Of a stretch of 6,982 nucleotides of DNA, positions 1 to 5,359 are shown one piece after another. The stretch comes from an uncultured Selenomonadaceae bacterium (lineage in GTDB: Bacteria > Bacillota > Negativicutes > Selenomonadales > Selenomonadaceae). A model generated the notes under the pieces. That model worked only from the letters and a program-made list of their open reading frames with translations, had not been told where the DNA came from and did no database searches. A program made the translations under genes and the position numbers. The DNA lies in the NCBI GenBank assembly GCA_905235425.1, contig CAJOKY010000121.1:1-6982 (forward strand), written 5' to 3'. The first letter of the stretch is position 1; each line of letters begins with the position of its first letter.

Positions 1-711
1 ATTACTTCTGCCTGGATGCAACATAACTTCCGTTGTACCGTCTTTTAATTTGTCGATAAGATTCAGCATAAATTTTTCCGTTACGGATTCACCTGCGACA
101 ATGCAGGTGAAGTGATTTGGATATAAAAAATTTTTATTGTACGCTTTATGTGCGGCGAACTTTGCAAGCGACGTGAGACCGAGCCGACCGATAAATTGAC
201 CGACGCCGCCAAATTCGCCTTCAAAAATTTTTGTATCGGAAATGCGTATGGCGTGAATACCCGCCGCGTCCGCCAAATCCAAGACAATATCTATAATGCC
301 CGGTACATGGTGCAGGTGCTGATGACTGTCAACGTGCGTCAAATTTAAATCTGCGCGTTTAACCTTTTCAATCTGCGCGGCAAGTTCGGCTCGTACCTCG
401 TCCAAATTAATTTTTTTCTGCAGATATAATTTTAAAAATGCGGCGTGATTATCGTGAAATTTACCTTTCGCCGTGACAAGCGTGGGAATTTCAGCAGGCG
501 GCAGGACGGGGTTACCGTTCGCCAAAGTCAAGTGAATTCCGACGCCTAAGCCGTGCAGACTACGTGCTTTATTAACTGCGTCATCAAATGCCACGCCGCC
601 CGCCATAATCGACGCAGATTTTAAGCACCCTTTTTGAAAGGCGTCTTGTACGGCGCGGTTTATCAAGTTATGCCGTCCGAAATCATCGGCATTTATTATT
701 AACTGTTTCAA
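1..711 (-). CDS. ChbG/HpnK (YdjC) family carbohydrate deacetylase, 3' end cut by window
   Basis: The first 237 residues are visible and the frame is open to the window edge; the family usually runs to about 250-290 residues, so little is missing. The family removes N- or O-acetyl groups from sugars (diacetylchitobiose in ChbG, a hopanoid glycoside in HpnK) with a divalent metal. Seen: INADDFG at residues 6-12 (metal-binding Asp), GIHLTL at 59-63, the hallmark HVDSHQH at 126-132, and LHPG at 231-234. There is no signal peptide, so it is probably cytoplasmic. I chose the TTG at 709-711 because AAAGGAG lies 7 bases upstream and the family's N-terminus begins just there; no ATG fits. It follows the rpmA terminator, and I see no convincing promoter of its own. 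The actual substrate cannot be told from sequence. Confidence 0.92.
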   Translation of the reverse strand, partial: MKQLIINADDFGRHNLINRAVQDAFQKGCLKSASIMAGGVAFDDAVNKARSLHGLGVGIHLTLANGNPVLPPAEIPTLVTAKGKFHDNHAAFLKLYLQKKINLDEVRAELAAQIEKVKRADLNLTHVDSHQHLHHVPGIIDIVLDLADAAGIHAIRISDTKIFEGEFGGVGQFIGRLGLTSLAKFAAHKAYNKNFLYPNHFTCIVAGESVTEKFMLNLIDKLKDGTTEVMLHPGRSN

Positions 712-733
712 GTGAAAGCTCCTTTAGTTGAGT

Positions 734-765
734 TAGTTAGTAGTGAGTAGTGAGTAGTAAGTAGG
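734..765. repeat. Heptamer tandem array, TAGNNRG type (locus A)
   Basis: Four complete 7-base units (TAGTTAG, TAGTGAG, TAGTGAG, TAGTAAG) plus a partial TAGG read on the plus strand. The array ends about 10 bases before the Shine-Dalgarno of the deacetylase gene, which is read on the other strand, so it would lie in that gene's 5' untranslated region. Related arrays lie at 2081-2122 and 5313-5343. Confidence 0.85.
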
Positions 766-783
766 TACAAGCTAATTTTTAAT

Positions 784-816
784 TAAAAAAAGCCGTCAAC
801 CTTAAAGTTACGGCTT
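784..816 (-). terminator. Rho-independent terminator after rpmA
   Basis: AAGCCGT (790-796) pairs with ACGGCTT (810-816), with an inner AAC/GTT extension. Read on the minus strand the stem is followed at once by a run of T. It sits about 20 bases after the rpmA stop and should end the rplU-prp-rpmA transcript. Some read-through may feed the deacetylase gene. Confidence 0.82.
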
Positions 817-838
817 ACAAAAAAATTTTTAATCAATA

Positions 839-1135
839 TTAAGCTGTTGCAACTGCCTCTACCGCGTGAACGCTGATTTTTCTGCGATAACGACCGAGTC
901 TTTCAAATTTTACTTTACCGTCAATTTTGGCAAAAAGCGTATCGTCATTGCCGCGACCGACATTAGCACCTGCATGGAAATGCGTTCCGCGTTGACGAAC
1001 CAAAATACTTCCTGCCGTTACGAGCGTGCCTTCCTGCTCTTTGACGCCTAAACGCTTAGATTCGCTGTCACGTCCGTTTCTTGTGGAGCTTACGCCTTTT
1101 TTATGCGCGAATAACTGTAAATCAAATTCAAACAA
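839..1135 (-). CDS. rpmA: Large ribosomal subunit protein bL27, with cleavable N-terminal extension
   Basis: 98 residues. bL27 sits near the peptidyl transferase centre of the 50S subunit and its N-terminal tail contacts tRNA there. Seen: AHKKG at 10-14, the GRDSESKRLG block at 21-30, and QRGTHFHAGANVGRG at about 48-62, all diagnostic. Residues 1-9 end in FDLQLF, the extension that Prp cleaves after Phe9 to expose AHKKG. I chose the TTG at 1133-1135, because GGAGG lies 8 bases upstream; a TTG at 1148-1150 in the same frame overlaps that Shine-Dalgarno and is unlikely. The start overlaps the end of prp by 8 bases, which suggests translational coupling. The gene obg, which often follows, is absent. 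Confidence 0.97.
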   Translation of the reverse strand: MFEFDLQLFAHKKGVSSTRNGRDSESKRLGVKEQEGTLVTAGSILVRQRGTHFHAGANVGRGNDDTLFAKIDGKVKFERLGRYRRKISVHAVEAVATA

Positions 1136-1514
1136 AATTTTCACCTCCAATTATGGTAACCGGCGACAAAATATTATCTGTCGAAGAGTTTGCATTTTCC
1201 GGCTTAACAGTCAACGTGACGGCTTGCGGCGCGATTTTTTCAATCTCACGAATACCGATAAGCATAGTTTGAAATACGGCTTCAGTGCGATCGTCCGGCG
1301 GCGAAATTAACCTCATTGAAAGTTTGCCGCTGGCAAAATCGCCTTTAAAGCTACATTTCAAATGATTGGCAATGCACATATACGCCGCTTGCGAAACCGT
1401 AGACACACCGGCGCAGTAAATATCCGAACCGCGCGGCGCTTGATTGCTGTGACCGTCAATTTCAAAGCCGACTATTTTCCCGTCCGCCTGCGTATAAATC
1501 TCCGCGACAATCAT
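1128..1514 (-). CDS. prp: Ribosomal-processing cysteine protease Prp
   Basis: 128 residues, close to but longer than the usual 105-115. Prp removes the N-terminal extension of bL27, an essential step in bacteria with extended L27. Seen: the catalytic pair in GHS (His22) and DIYCAGVS (Cys34), spaced as in the family. The gene lies between rplU (3-base gap) and rpmA (8-base overlap), the invariant position of prp, so substrate and protease are made from one transcript. The ATG at 1512-1514 has a modest GAAGG Shine-Dalgarno inside the last codons of rplU, so it probably depends partly on coupling to L21 translation. The C-terminal tail after about residue 110 (ENANSSTDN and onward) is not a conserved part of the family that I recognise. 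Confidence 0.95.
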   Translation of the reverse strand: MIVAEIYTQADGKIVGFEIDGHSNQAPRGSDIYCAGVSTVSQAAYMCIANHLKCSFKGDFASGKLSMRLISPPDDRTEAVFQTMLIGIREIEKIAPQAVTLTVKPENANSSTDNILSPVTIIGGENFV

Positions 1515-1517
1515 TGT

Positions 1518-1829
1518 TTAGCCTTCAATCTTTTCAATCTTAACTTTTGTAAACGGTTGACGATGCCCCATGCGTCTGCGATAATTCGTCTTGTGTTTAT
1601 ACTTGAAAATACGAATTTTGGGACCTTTACCGTTTTTGACGACAGACGCCGTAACTTTAGCGCCTGCAATTTTCGGCTGACCGATTTTTACATTTTCGCC
1701 GTCGACCAGTGCAAAGACTTCCTCAAAGACTACTTGCGCGCCTTCCTCGACTTCAAGCTTTTCAATAATAATTTCGTCGCCTTCAGAAACTTTGTACTGC
1801 TTGCCGCCGGTTTTAATAATAGCATACAT
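1518..1829 (-). CDS. rplU: Large ribosomal subunit protein bL21
   Basis: 103 residues, the normal length. bL21 binds 23S rRNA in the 50S subunit. Seen: MYAIIKTGGKQYKV at the N-terminus and the basic KYKHKTNYRRRMGHRQ near the C-terminus, both hallmark segments. I chose the ATG at 1827-1829 because it gives the standard N-terminus; a TTG two codons upstream (1833-1835) is in frame and has better spacing to the GGAGG (6 bases against 12), so a two-residue longer form is possible. It is the first gene of the operon, behind a structured leader and a good promoter. Confidence 0.97.
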   Translation of the reverse strand: MYAIIKTGGKQYKVSEGDEIIIEKLEVEEGAQVVFEEVFALVDGENVKIGQPKIAGAKVTASVVKNGKGPKIRIFKYKHKTNYRRRMGHRQPFTKVKIEKIEG

Positions 1830-1860
1830 TAACAAAAAACACCTCCACCGGATGATCTCG

Positions 1861-1928
1861 CCGCGTCAAGGTACGAAAACCGATTTATAACCTTGACCGT
1901 GCGGAATTAAAACCGAAACTTTTCGGTT
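1861..1928 (-). promoter_or_regulatory. Structured 5' leader of rplU (L21-leader-like)
   Basis: Two hairpins lie between the promoter and the rplU Shine-Dalgarno. The first pairs 1922-1928 with 1911-1917 (AACCGAA/TTCGGTT) right at the predicted transcript start. The second pairs GTCAAGGT (1865-1872) with ACCTTGAC (1890-1897), extended by CCGC/GCGG (1861-1864 with 1901-1904) across a 3-base bulge. Leaders upstream of rplU in low-GC Gram-positives are a known autoregulatory RNA class. Membership here is an inference from position and structure; I did not match it to a consensus. Confidence 0.6.
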
Positions 1929-1936
1929 GACGTGCA

Positions 1937-1965
1937 AGATTAGCATAGAAAAATAAACTTGTCAA
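1937..1965 (-). promoter_or_regulatory. Promoter of rplU-prp-rpmA
   Basis: On the minus strand a perfect TTGACA (1960-1965) is followed after 17 bases by TAATCT (1937-1942), which is preceded by TG one base away (extended -10). A second TTGACA lies at 1971-1976 but has no -10 at proper spacing. Transcription would start near 1930, just before the leader hairpins. Confidence 0.75.
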
Positions 1966-2004
1966 ATTTTTGTCAAAAAATCTTTAAAGCGTTTCGATAA
2001 AAGA

Positions 2005-2062
2005 GGCGCGGATGTACCTGAGCTGCGTACGATAACGCTGAAATTTTGCGCCAAAAGAAAGT
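2005..2062. repeat. Short copy of a repeat element
   Basis: The first 41 bases or so (2005-2045) match 2137-2177 with only a few differences, starting GGCGCGGATGTACCTGAG. It then jumps to TGCGCCAAAAGAAAGT (2047-2062), which is identical to 2295-2310. The layout is what an internal deletion of the long copy at 2137-2310 would leave. Both copies begin with GGCGC and have GCGCC near the end. There is no coding content. Confidence 0.7.
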
Positions 2063-2080
2063 AGTTAAAATAAAAGAGGG

Positions 2081-2122
2081 TAGAGGGTAGATAGTAGAGG
2101 GTAGATAGTAGGGGGTAGAAGG
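2081..2122. repeat. Heptamer tandem array, TAGNNRG type (locus B)
   Basis: Six contiguous 7-base units on the plus strand: TAGAGGG, TAGATAG, TAGAGGG, TAGATAG, TAGGGGG, TAGAAGG. It can also be read as a repeated 14-mer. It lies between the short and the long repeat copies, upstream of the rplU promoter. It is related in period and pattern to the arrays at 734-765 and 5313-5343. Confidence 0.8.
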
Positions 2123-2136
2123 AGTAGTTAAAAAAA

Positions 2137-2310
2137 GGCGCGGATGTACCTGAGCTGCGTACGTCAACGCCGAAATTATTTTAACTTTCTGCGGACGTAA
2201 AAGTTAAAACTACCGACCACGTAAGCGAACTACAGCCGCGCCCGCCATGTTTTCTTTTGTTACTTTTCTTTACGCTAAAGAAAAAGTAAATCAATGCGCC
2301 AAAAGAAAGT
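2137..2310. repeat. Long copy of repeat element with two nested inverted repeats
   Basis: The first fold has outer arms GGCGCGGATGTA (2137-2148) and TACAGCCGCGCC (2231-2242), pairing at 11 of 12 positions. Partly matching middle arms follow around TACGT, and the inner arms TTTTAACTTT (2179-2188) and AAAGTTAAAA (2200-2209) are perfect. The second fold has TTTCTTTTG (2251-2259) with CAAAAGAAA (2300-2308), enclosing TTACTTTTCTTT (2260-2271) with AAAGAAAAAGTAA (2277-2289). No transposase or other gene is present. It resembles a small non-autonomous, MITE-like or structured intergenic element. Its mobility is not shown by the sequence. Confidence 0.65.
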
Positions 2311-2346
2311 TAATATAAATTCTCCTTATTGCTTGCGGTTTATGGC

Positions 2347-2376
2347 AAAAAAAGACGGAAGGCAATGTACCTTCCG
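2347..2376 (-). terminator. Rho-independent terminator of the PTS gene
   Basis: CGGAAGG (2356-2362) pairs with CCTTCCG (2370-2376) around a 7-base loop. On the minus strand it is followed after two bases by seven T (2347-2353). It lies about 50 bases past the PTS stop codon. Confidence 0.85.
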
Positions 2377-2387
2377 CCGGAAAATTC

Positions 2388-2412
2388 TCTGCCAATGTAC
2401 GGCAGATTTTTT
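2388..2412 (+). terminator. Terminator-like hairpin facing the plus direction
   Basis: TCTGCC (2388-2393) pairs with GGCAGA (2401-2406), followed on the plus strand by six T (2407-2412). No plus-strand gene lies upstream, so it may block antisense or stray transcription from entering the PTS gene. Its loop region shares CAATGTAC with the neighbouring terminator. Confidence 0.6.
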
Positions 2413-2426
2413 ATTTTAATACGGTT

Positions 2427-4352
2427 TTATTCTTCAGACTTGTAAAGCATATAAGTCAAGCCGAAACCTACTGCAAAGGCAATCAGGTTGACAATTATGT
2501 ATTGAACAATCTGACCGTTCATATAGAGCAACATACCGGGAATAACCGTAATACCCATACCGGTACCGGCAAGCCCCATAGCACTGGAAACAGCGCCGCC
2601 TACAGCACCGCCACAGCAACCATAGATAAAAGGTTTCATAAGACGCAGGTTAATACCGAAAATTGCAGGTTCGGTAATTCCCAAAAATGCAGGAACGGTT
2701 GATGAAATGTAGAGAGCACGTTTTTTACCGTCACGAGTTTTAAGAGATACAGCCAATGCCGCGCCACCCTGTGCAATCGTCGCGCAGGTGATGATAGCGT
2801 TGAAGGGGTCGGCTTGAATCGTGCTGAGAAGGTAAATTTCCAACGCGCTGAATACGTGGTGAACACCGAAGATAACGATAACTTGTTGCAAGCCGCCGAT
2901 GATGAGACCGCCGACAATCGGAATTTCAAGGAACTTTTGAACAGCGCCGAATACGATTTGTTCAATGCCGTGCATGATAGGACCGACTACCAAGAAACCG
3001 AGCGCCATTGAAACAGTCAATGTCAAGAACGGCGTAACAATCAAGTCAATCATATCGGGGATAAAAGTTTTAAGCCATTGTTGGAACTTCGCCGCGAAAA
3101 TACCGAGTACCAACGCAGGAAGTACGGAGCCTTGATAACCTACGAGCGGAATGGTTGTAATGCCGATATCCAACGGAATAGGGGTTTTTCCGGCGTATTC
3201 AGGCAATGCCGCCGCTTGAATCCAAGTAAGACCTTTTTCAGCAATTTCACCTGCCGCGCCGCCGACGACGTACGCATTAGGCAGACCGGGAAATACGAGC
3301 ATTAAGCCCAAAACAATACCGATAACCGGCGTGCCGCCGAATTTGTTCATTGTCGACCAACAGACCAGCGCCGGCAAGAATGCAAACGCGGTATCAGTCA
3401 ATACCTGCGTCATCAATAAGAAGTTCGGATCCCATTCACTGCCGAGAGAAAGAATAGCGCCACGTGCGCCCATGAAAAGACCGGTTGCGACGAGGACGGG
3501 GATAATCGGTACAAAAACGTCACCGAGCGTACGGGAAATTTTCTGCATTAAGCTCATTTCCGCGTAAGCCGCCTCTTTACCGCCGCCGCCTGCAAGTGCC
3601 GGTTTCAGTTTGATAAATTCTTCTGTGACTTTGTCGACAAAACCTGTACCGCAGATAATCTGATACTGTTGCGCCGCGAAGAATTGACCTTTAACGCCTT
3701 CGATATTTTCAATTTTCTTTTCTTGAATTTTTGATTTATCGTTGACGATAAGGCGAAGACGTGTCGCGCAGTGTTCGGCAGTACGAACGTTGTCGGGACC
3801 GCCTACGTAGTACATAATCGACTTGGCAACGCGTTCTGCATCCGGCAAGCCTTCAAACTGTTTAATGACATCGTCTTGTTCAACCGGACCGCCGGACGAC
3901 GCCTCTTCAGCAGGTGCTTTCGACGTAACTTCTTGATTGTTAAGTTCAAAGGTAATGTCGCCGAAATCTTGATGATTCGTGACAACTACCGGCGTCGTGG
4001 TTTGATAACCCGCCTTAGTAATGACTTTGGGATCAAACTCCAAAAGAAGTTGACCGCGTTTGACTCTGTCACCTACCGCTGCTTTCGGCGTGAAACCTTC
4101 GCCGTTAAGCTTGACGGTATCCATACCGACGTGAATCAAGAGTTCAATGCCGTCATTGGATTTAAGACCTATGGCGTGATTGGTAGGGAAGAAAACGGTA
4201 ATTTCACCGTCGAAAGGCGAATACACTTTGCCTTCGGGATTTTTAACCGCCGCGCCGCGTCCCATTGCTCCGCCGCCAAATACCGGATCGTCAACCTGAT
4301 TTAACGGGATTAACGTACCGTTTAGCGGGCTGCTTATACGTATGTTTTTCAT
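2427..4352 (-). CDS. PTS sugar permease IIA-IIB-IIC fusion, sucrose/trehalose-type (glucose superfamily)
   Basis: 641 residues. It takes up a sugar across the cytoplasmic membrane and phosphorylates it, using phosphate relayed from HPr. Domain order: IIA-Glc at about 1-140, with His59 and the phosphorylated His74 in LLIHVGMDTV; a linker to about 158; IIB at about 160-245 with phospho-Cys195 in AEHCATRLR; then IIC at about 268-637 with many hydrophobic segments and GITEP at 558-562. The IIC opening (KISRTLGDVFVPIIPVLVAT) and the IIB look most like sucrose permeases; trehalose or a beta-glucoside is not excluded. Most relatives carry IIA at the C-terminus or as a separate protein, so an N-terminal IIA is unusual. 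I chose the ATG at 4350-4352 because AGGAGG lies 9 bases upstream; an in-frame ATG 12 codons earlier has no Shine-Dalgarno. It is monocistronic, with its own promoter and terminator. No sugar hydrolase or regulator gene is nearby. Confidence 0.93.
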   Translation of the reverse strand: MKNIRISSPLNGTLIPLNQVDDPVFGGGAMGRGAAVKNPEGKVYSPFDGEITVFFPTNHAIGLKSNDGIELLIHVGMDTVKLNGEGFTPKAAVGDRVKRGQLLLEFDPKVITKAGYQTTTPVVVTNHQDFGDITFELNNQEVTSKAPAEEASSGGPVEQDDVIKQFEGLPDAERVAKSIMYYVGGPDNVRTAEHCATRLRLIVNDKSKIQEKKIENIEGVKGQFFAAQQYQIICGTGFVDKVTEEFIKLKPALAGGGGKEAAYAEMSLMQKISRTLGDVFVPIIPVLVATGLFMGARGAILSLGSEWDPNFLLMTQVLTDTAFAFLPALVCWSTMNKFGGTPVIGIVLGLMLVFPGLPNAYVVGGAAGEIAEKGLTWIQAAALPEYAGKTPIPLDIGITTIPLVGYQGSVLPALVLGIFAAKFQQWLKTFIPDMIDLIVTPFLTLTVSMALGFLVVGPIMHGIEQIVFGAVQKFLEIPIVGGLIIGGLQQVIVIFGVHHVFSALEIYLLSTIQADPFNAIITCATIAQGGAALAVSLKTRDGKKRALYISSTVPAFLGITEPAIFGINLRLMKPFIYGCCGGAVGGAVSSAMGLAGTGMGITVIPGMLLYMNGQIVQYIIVNLIAFAVGFGLTYMLYKSEE

Positions 4353-4397
4353 ACCAGCCGACCTCCTAACGAATCGAAAAAAAAACATACTTACGGC

Positions 4398-4484
4398 TTG
4401 ACGATGCGCAAATTTCCTTTGTCCAAAATTAAATTATGATTCCACTATTGATAATTCGTTGGTAAAAAATTTACTCATCGTCAA
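4398..4484 (-). other. Long-range inverted repeat in the PTS 5' leader
   Basis: TTGACGATG (4398-4406) and CATCGTCAA (4476-4484) are perfect 9-base complements, 69 bases apart, inside the roughly 155-base untranslated leader. A run of nine T on the minus strand (4377-4385) follows 12 bases later. This is too far for a classical terminator. It could be an RNA fold or a pair of half-sites for a protein; I see no antiterminator-binding motif that I recognise. Confidence 0.4.
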
Positions 4485-4500
4485 ATTAAAATTTTATTAA

Positions 4501-4516
4501 AATTCAATTATGAATT
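4501..4516. promoter_or_regulatory. Palindrome at the PTS -10/start site (candidate operator)
   Basis: AATTCA, four bases, TGAATT: a perfect 6+6 inverted repeat overlapping the -10 box and predicted transcription start. A bound repressor here would block the promoter. AT-rich palindromes can arise by chance, so this is weaker than the one at 4531-4550. Confidence 0.45.
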
Positions 4517-4542
4517 ATATCGGTACAAACTTTTAACGTCAA
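4514..4542 (-). promoter_or_regulatory. Promoter of the PTS gene
   Basis: On the minus strand TTGACG (4537-4542) and a perfect TATAAT (4514-4519) are separated by exactly 17 bases. Transcription should start near 4507, giving a leader of about 155 bases. The strength of the match suggests a promoter kept in check by a repressor. Confidence 0.82.
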
Positions 4543-4550
4543 TGTTAAAA
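4531..4550. promoter_or_regulatory. Palindrome over the PTS -35 box (candidate operator)
   Basis: TTTTAAC, six bases, GTTAAAA: a perfect 7+7 inverted repeat centred on the -35 box (4537-4542). Size, symmetry and position fit a dimeric repressor such as a LacI- or GntR-family sugar regulator. The regulator is not encoded in the window, so its identity is unknown. Confidence 0.6.
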
Positions 4551-4570
4551 GTAAAATTTTTTGACACTCT

Positions 4571-4600
4571 TTTTCACGTTATTGACACGTCGGCTAGAAT
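4571..4600 (+). promoter_or_regulatory. Probable promoter of the hisB-gat operon
   Basis: TAGAAT (4595-4600) is a good -10; the best -35 at 18 bases is TTTTCA (4571-4576). Two copies of TTGACAC (4561 and 4582) lie nearby but have no -10 at good spacing. Transcription would start near 4607, giving a leader of about 97 bases. The match is moderate. Confidence 0.5.
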
Positions 4601-4645
4601 ATCGTTTACAAAAAAAAAATTTTCTGATAAACTGTTTTTTACTTT

Positions 4646-4703
4646 GAAAGGAGGTTGGCGCGGTTTTCTTTCCATAATAAATGGTATTCGCCGCGCAGAT
4701 TGA
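4646..4703 (+). promoter_or_regulatory. Displaced Shine-Dalgarno plus hairpin before hisB
   Basis: GAAAGGAGGT (4646-4655) is a near-perfect ribosome binding site, but the hisB ATG at 4704 is 49 bases away and no ATG, GTG or TTG lies at normal spacing. GCGCGG (4658-4663) pairs perfectly with CCGCGC (4691-4696), with an inner CCAT/ATGG stem. If folded, only about 10 unpaired bases separate the site from the ATG. In the same stretch an 8-codon frame (ATG at 4681, MVFAAQIE) ends in a TGA that overlaps the hisB ATG, so coupling to a leader peptide is an alternative. Confidence 0.5.
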
Positions 4704-5288
4704 ATGAGAGTTGGAAAAGTTTTTCGTGAAACGCGGGAAACAAAAGTTGACGTTGAAATAAATCTTGACGGCAAGGGTGAAAATAAAATCAGCACCGGCA
4801 TAGGTTTTTTTGATCATATGTTAAACCTTTTCGCGGCGCATGGAAATTTTGATTTAGCCGTAACCTGCGCGGGAGATTTGGAAGTTGACGGACATCACAG
4901 CGTTGAAGATATCGGCATTTGTTTAGGCAGTGCGATAAAAAAGGCGCTCGGCGATAAACGCGGCATTAATCGATACGGTACATTTTTTTTGCCTATGGAT
5001 GAAACGCTTGCCCTTGTGTCACTTGACATAAGCGGCAGACCGTTTTTAGTCTGTGAACTCGGCGAACTTGCACCGATGATTGGAAGTTTTGATACGGAGC
5101 TTGTAGAAGAATTTTTACGCGCCTTCGCTTTCAATGCCGGTATAACTCTTCACGCAAAGATTTTGTACGGTAAAAATTCGCATCATAAGGTTGAGGGTAT
5201 TTTTAAGGCATTGGGACACGCGCTTAGAATTGCCGTTGATATTAATGAAAAAGTTCACGGCGTCCCCTCTACTAAGGGCGTCATTTAG
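4704..5288 (+). CDS. hisB: Imidazoleglycerol-phosphate dehydratase
   Basis: 194 residues, the standard size for the monofunctional enzyme. It dehydrates imidazole glycerol phosphate to imidazole acetol phosphate, a late step in histidine biosynthesis, in the cytoplasm as a large manganese-dependent assembly. Seen: STGIGFFDHML at 30-40, HHSVE at 64-68 and HHKVE at 160-164 (the two metal-binding motifs), and the near-C-terminal GVPSTKG. The ATG at 4704 gives the usual N-terminus and a TGA directly precedes it in frame, so no earlier start is possible. It lacks a Shine-Dalgarno at normal distance. No other his gene is in the window, which means that hisB is separated from the rest of its pathway here and apparently co-transcribed with the gat genes. 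Confidence 0.97.
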   Translation: MRVGKVFRETRETKVDVEINLDGKGENKISTGIGFFDHMLNLFAAHGNFDLAVTCAGDLEVDGHHSVEDIGICLGSAIKKALGDKRGINRYGTFFLPMDETLALVSLDISGRPFLVCELGELAPMIGSFDTELVEEFLRAFAFNAGITLHAKILYGKNSHHKVEGIFKALGHALRIAVDINEKVHGVPSTKGVI

Positions 5289-5312
5289 AATTTAGAATTA
5301 AAAATTAAAAAA

Positions 5313-5343
5313 CTACTTACTACTCACTACTTACTACTCACTA
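5313..5343. repeat. Heptamer tandem array, TAGNNRG type (locus C)
   Basis: Four 7-base units, written on the plus strand as CTTACTA and CTCACTA in alternation, so two copies of a 14-mer. It sits between hisB and gatC and ends 4 bases before the gatC ribosome binding site. The 14-mer CTACTTACTACTCA recurs exactly, on the other strand, in locus A (751-764). In both places it has the same orientation relative to the gene that follows. Confidence 0.85.
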
Positions 5344-5359
5344 AATTGGAGGTTTTAAT

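Larger units (their letters stand above)
1966..2426. other. Gene-free intergenic region rich in repeats
   Basis: This 460-base stretch between the PTS gene and the rplU promoter contains no credible gene. The only open frame (1973-2167, minus) has no Shine-Dalgarno, and its duplicated peptide segment simply reflects the DNA repeats. The contents are the two repeat-element copies, heptamer array B, and the two terminators at 2347-2376 and 2388-2412. Confidence 0.8.

Noticed and set aside
81..287. Open frame ending in a stop, suggesting a frameshift in the deacetylase near 120-135
   Set aside because: Careful counting of the A and T runs shows that the main frame continues without a break to base 1, with the conserved LHPG motif in place.
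734..765. Tandem repeats as a CRISPR array
   Set aside because: The units are 7 bases and directly adjacent, with no spacers and no cas genes.
1133..1150. Longer L27 starting at the TTG at 1150
   Set aside because: That codon overlaps the GGAGG that serves the TTG at 1135, and the shorter form gives the usual Prp-cleavable N-terminus.
1362..1832. 156-codon plus-strand open frame
   Set aside because: It lies antisense to rplU and prp, both certain genes, and has no ribosome binding site or recognisable protein.
1973..2167. 64-codon minus-strand frame with a duplicated peptide segment
   Set aside because: The duplication is the DNA repeat itself; there is no Shine-Dalgarno and the composition is low complexity.
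3771..4304. 177-codon plus-strand open frame
   Set aside because: It is the antisense shadow of the IIA and IIB domains of the PTS gene.
4646..4703. T-box riboswitch before hisB, prompted by the GGAGGTTGGCGCGG stretch
   Set aside because: The conserved T-box core is not matched, and the leader is too short for a stem I with a specifier loop.
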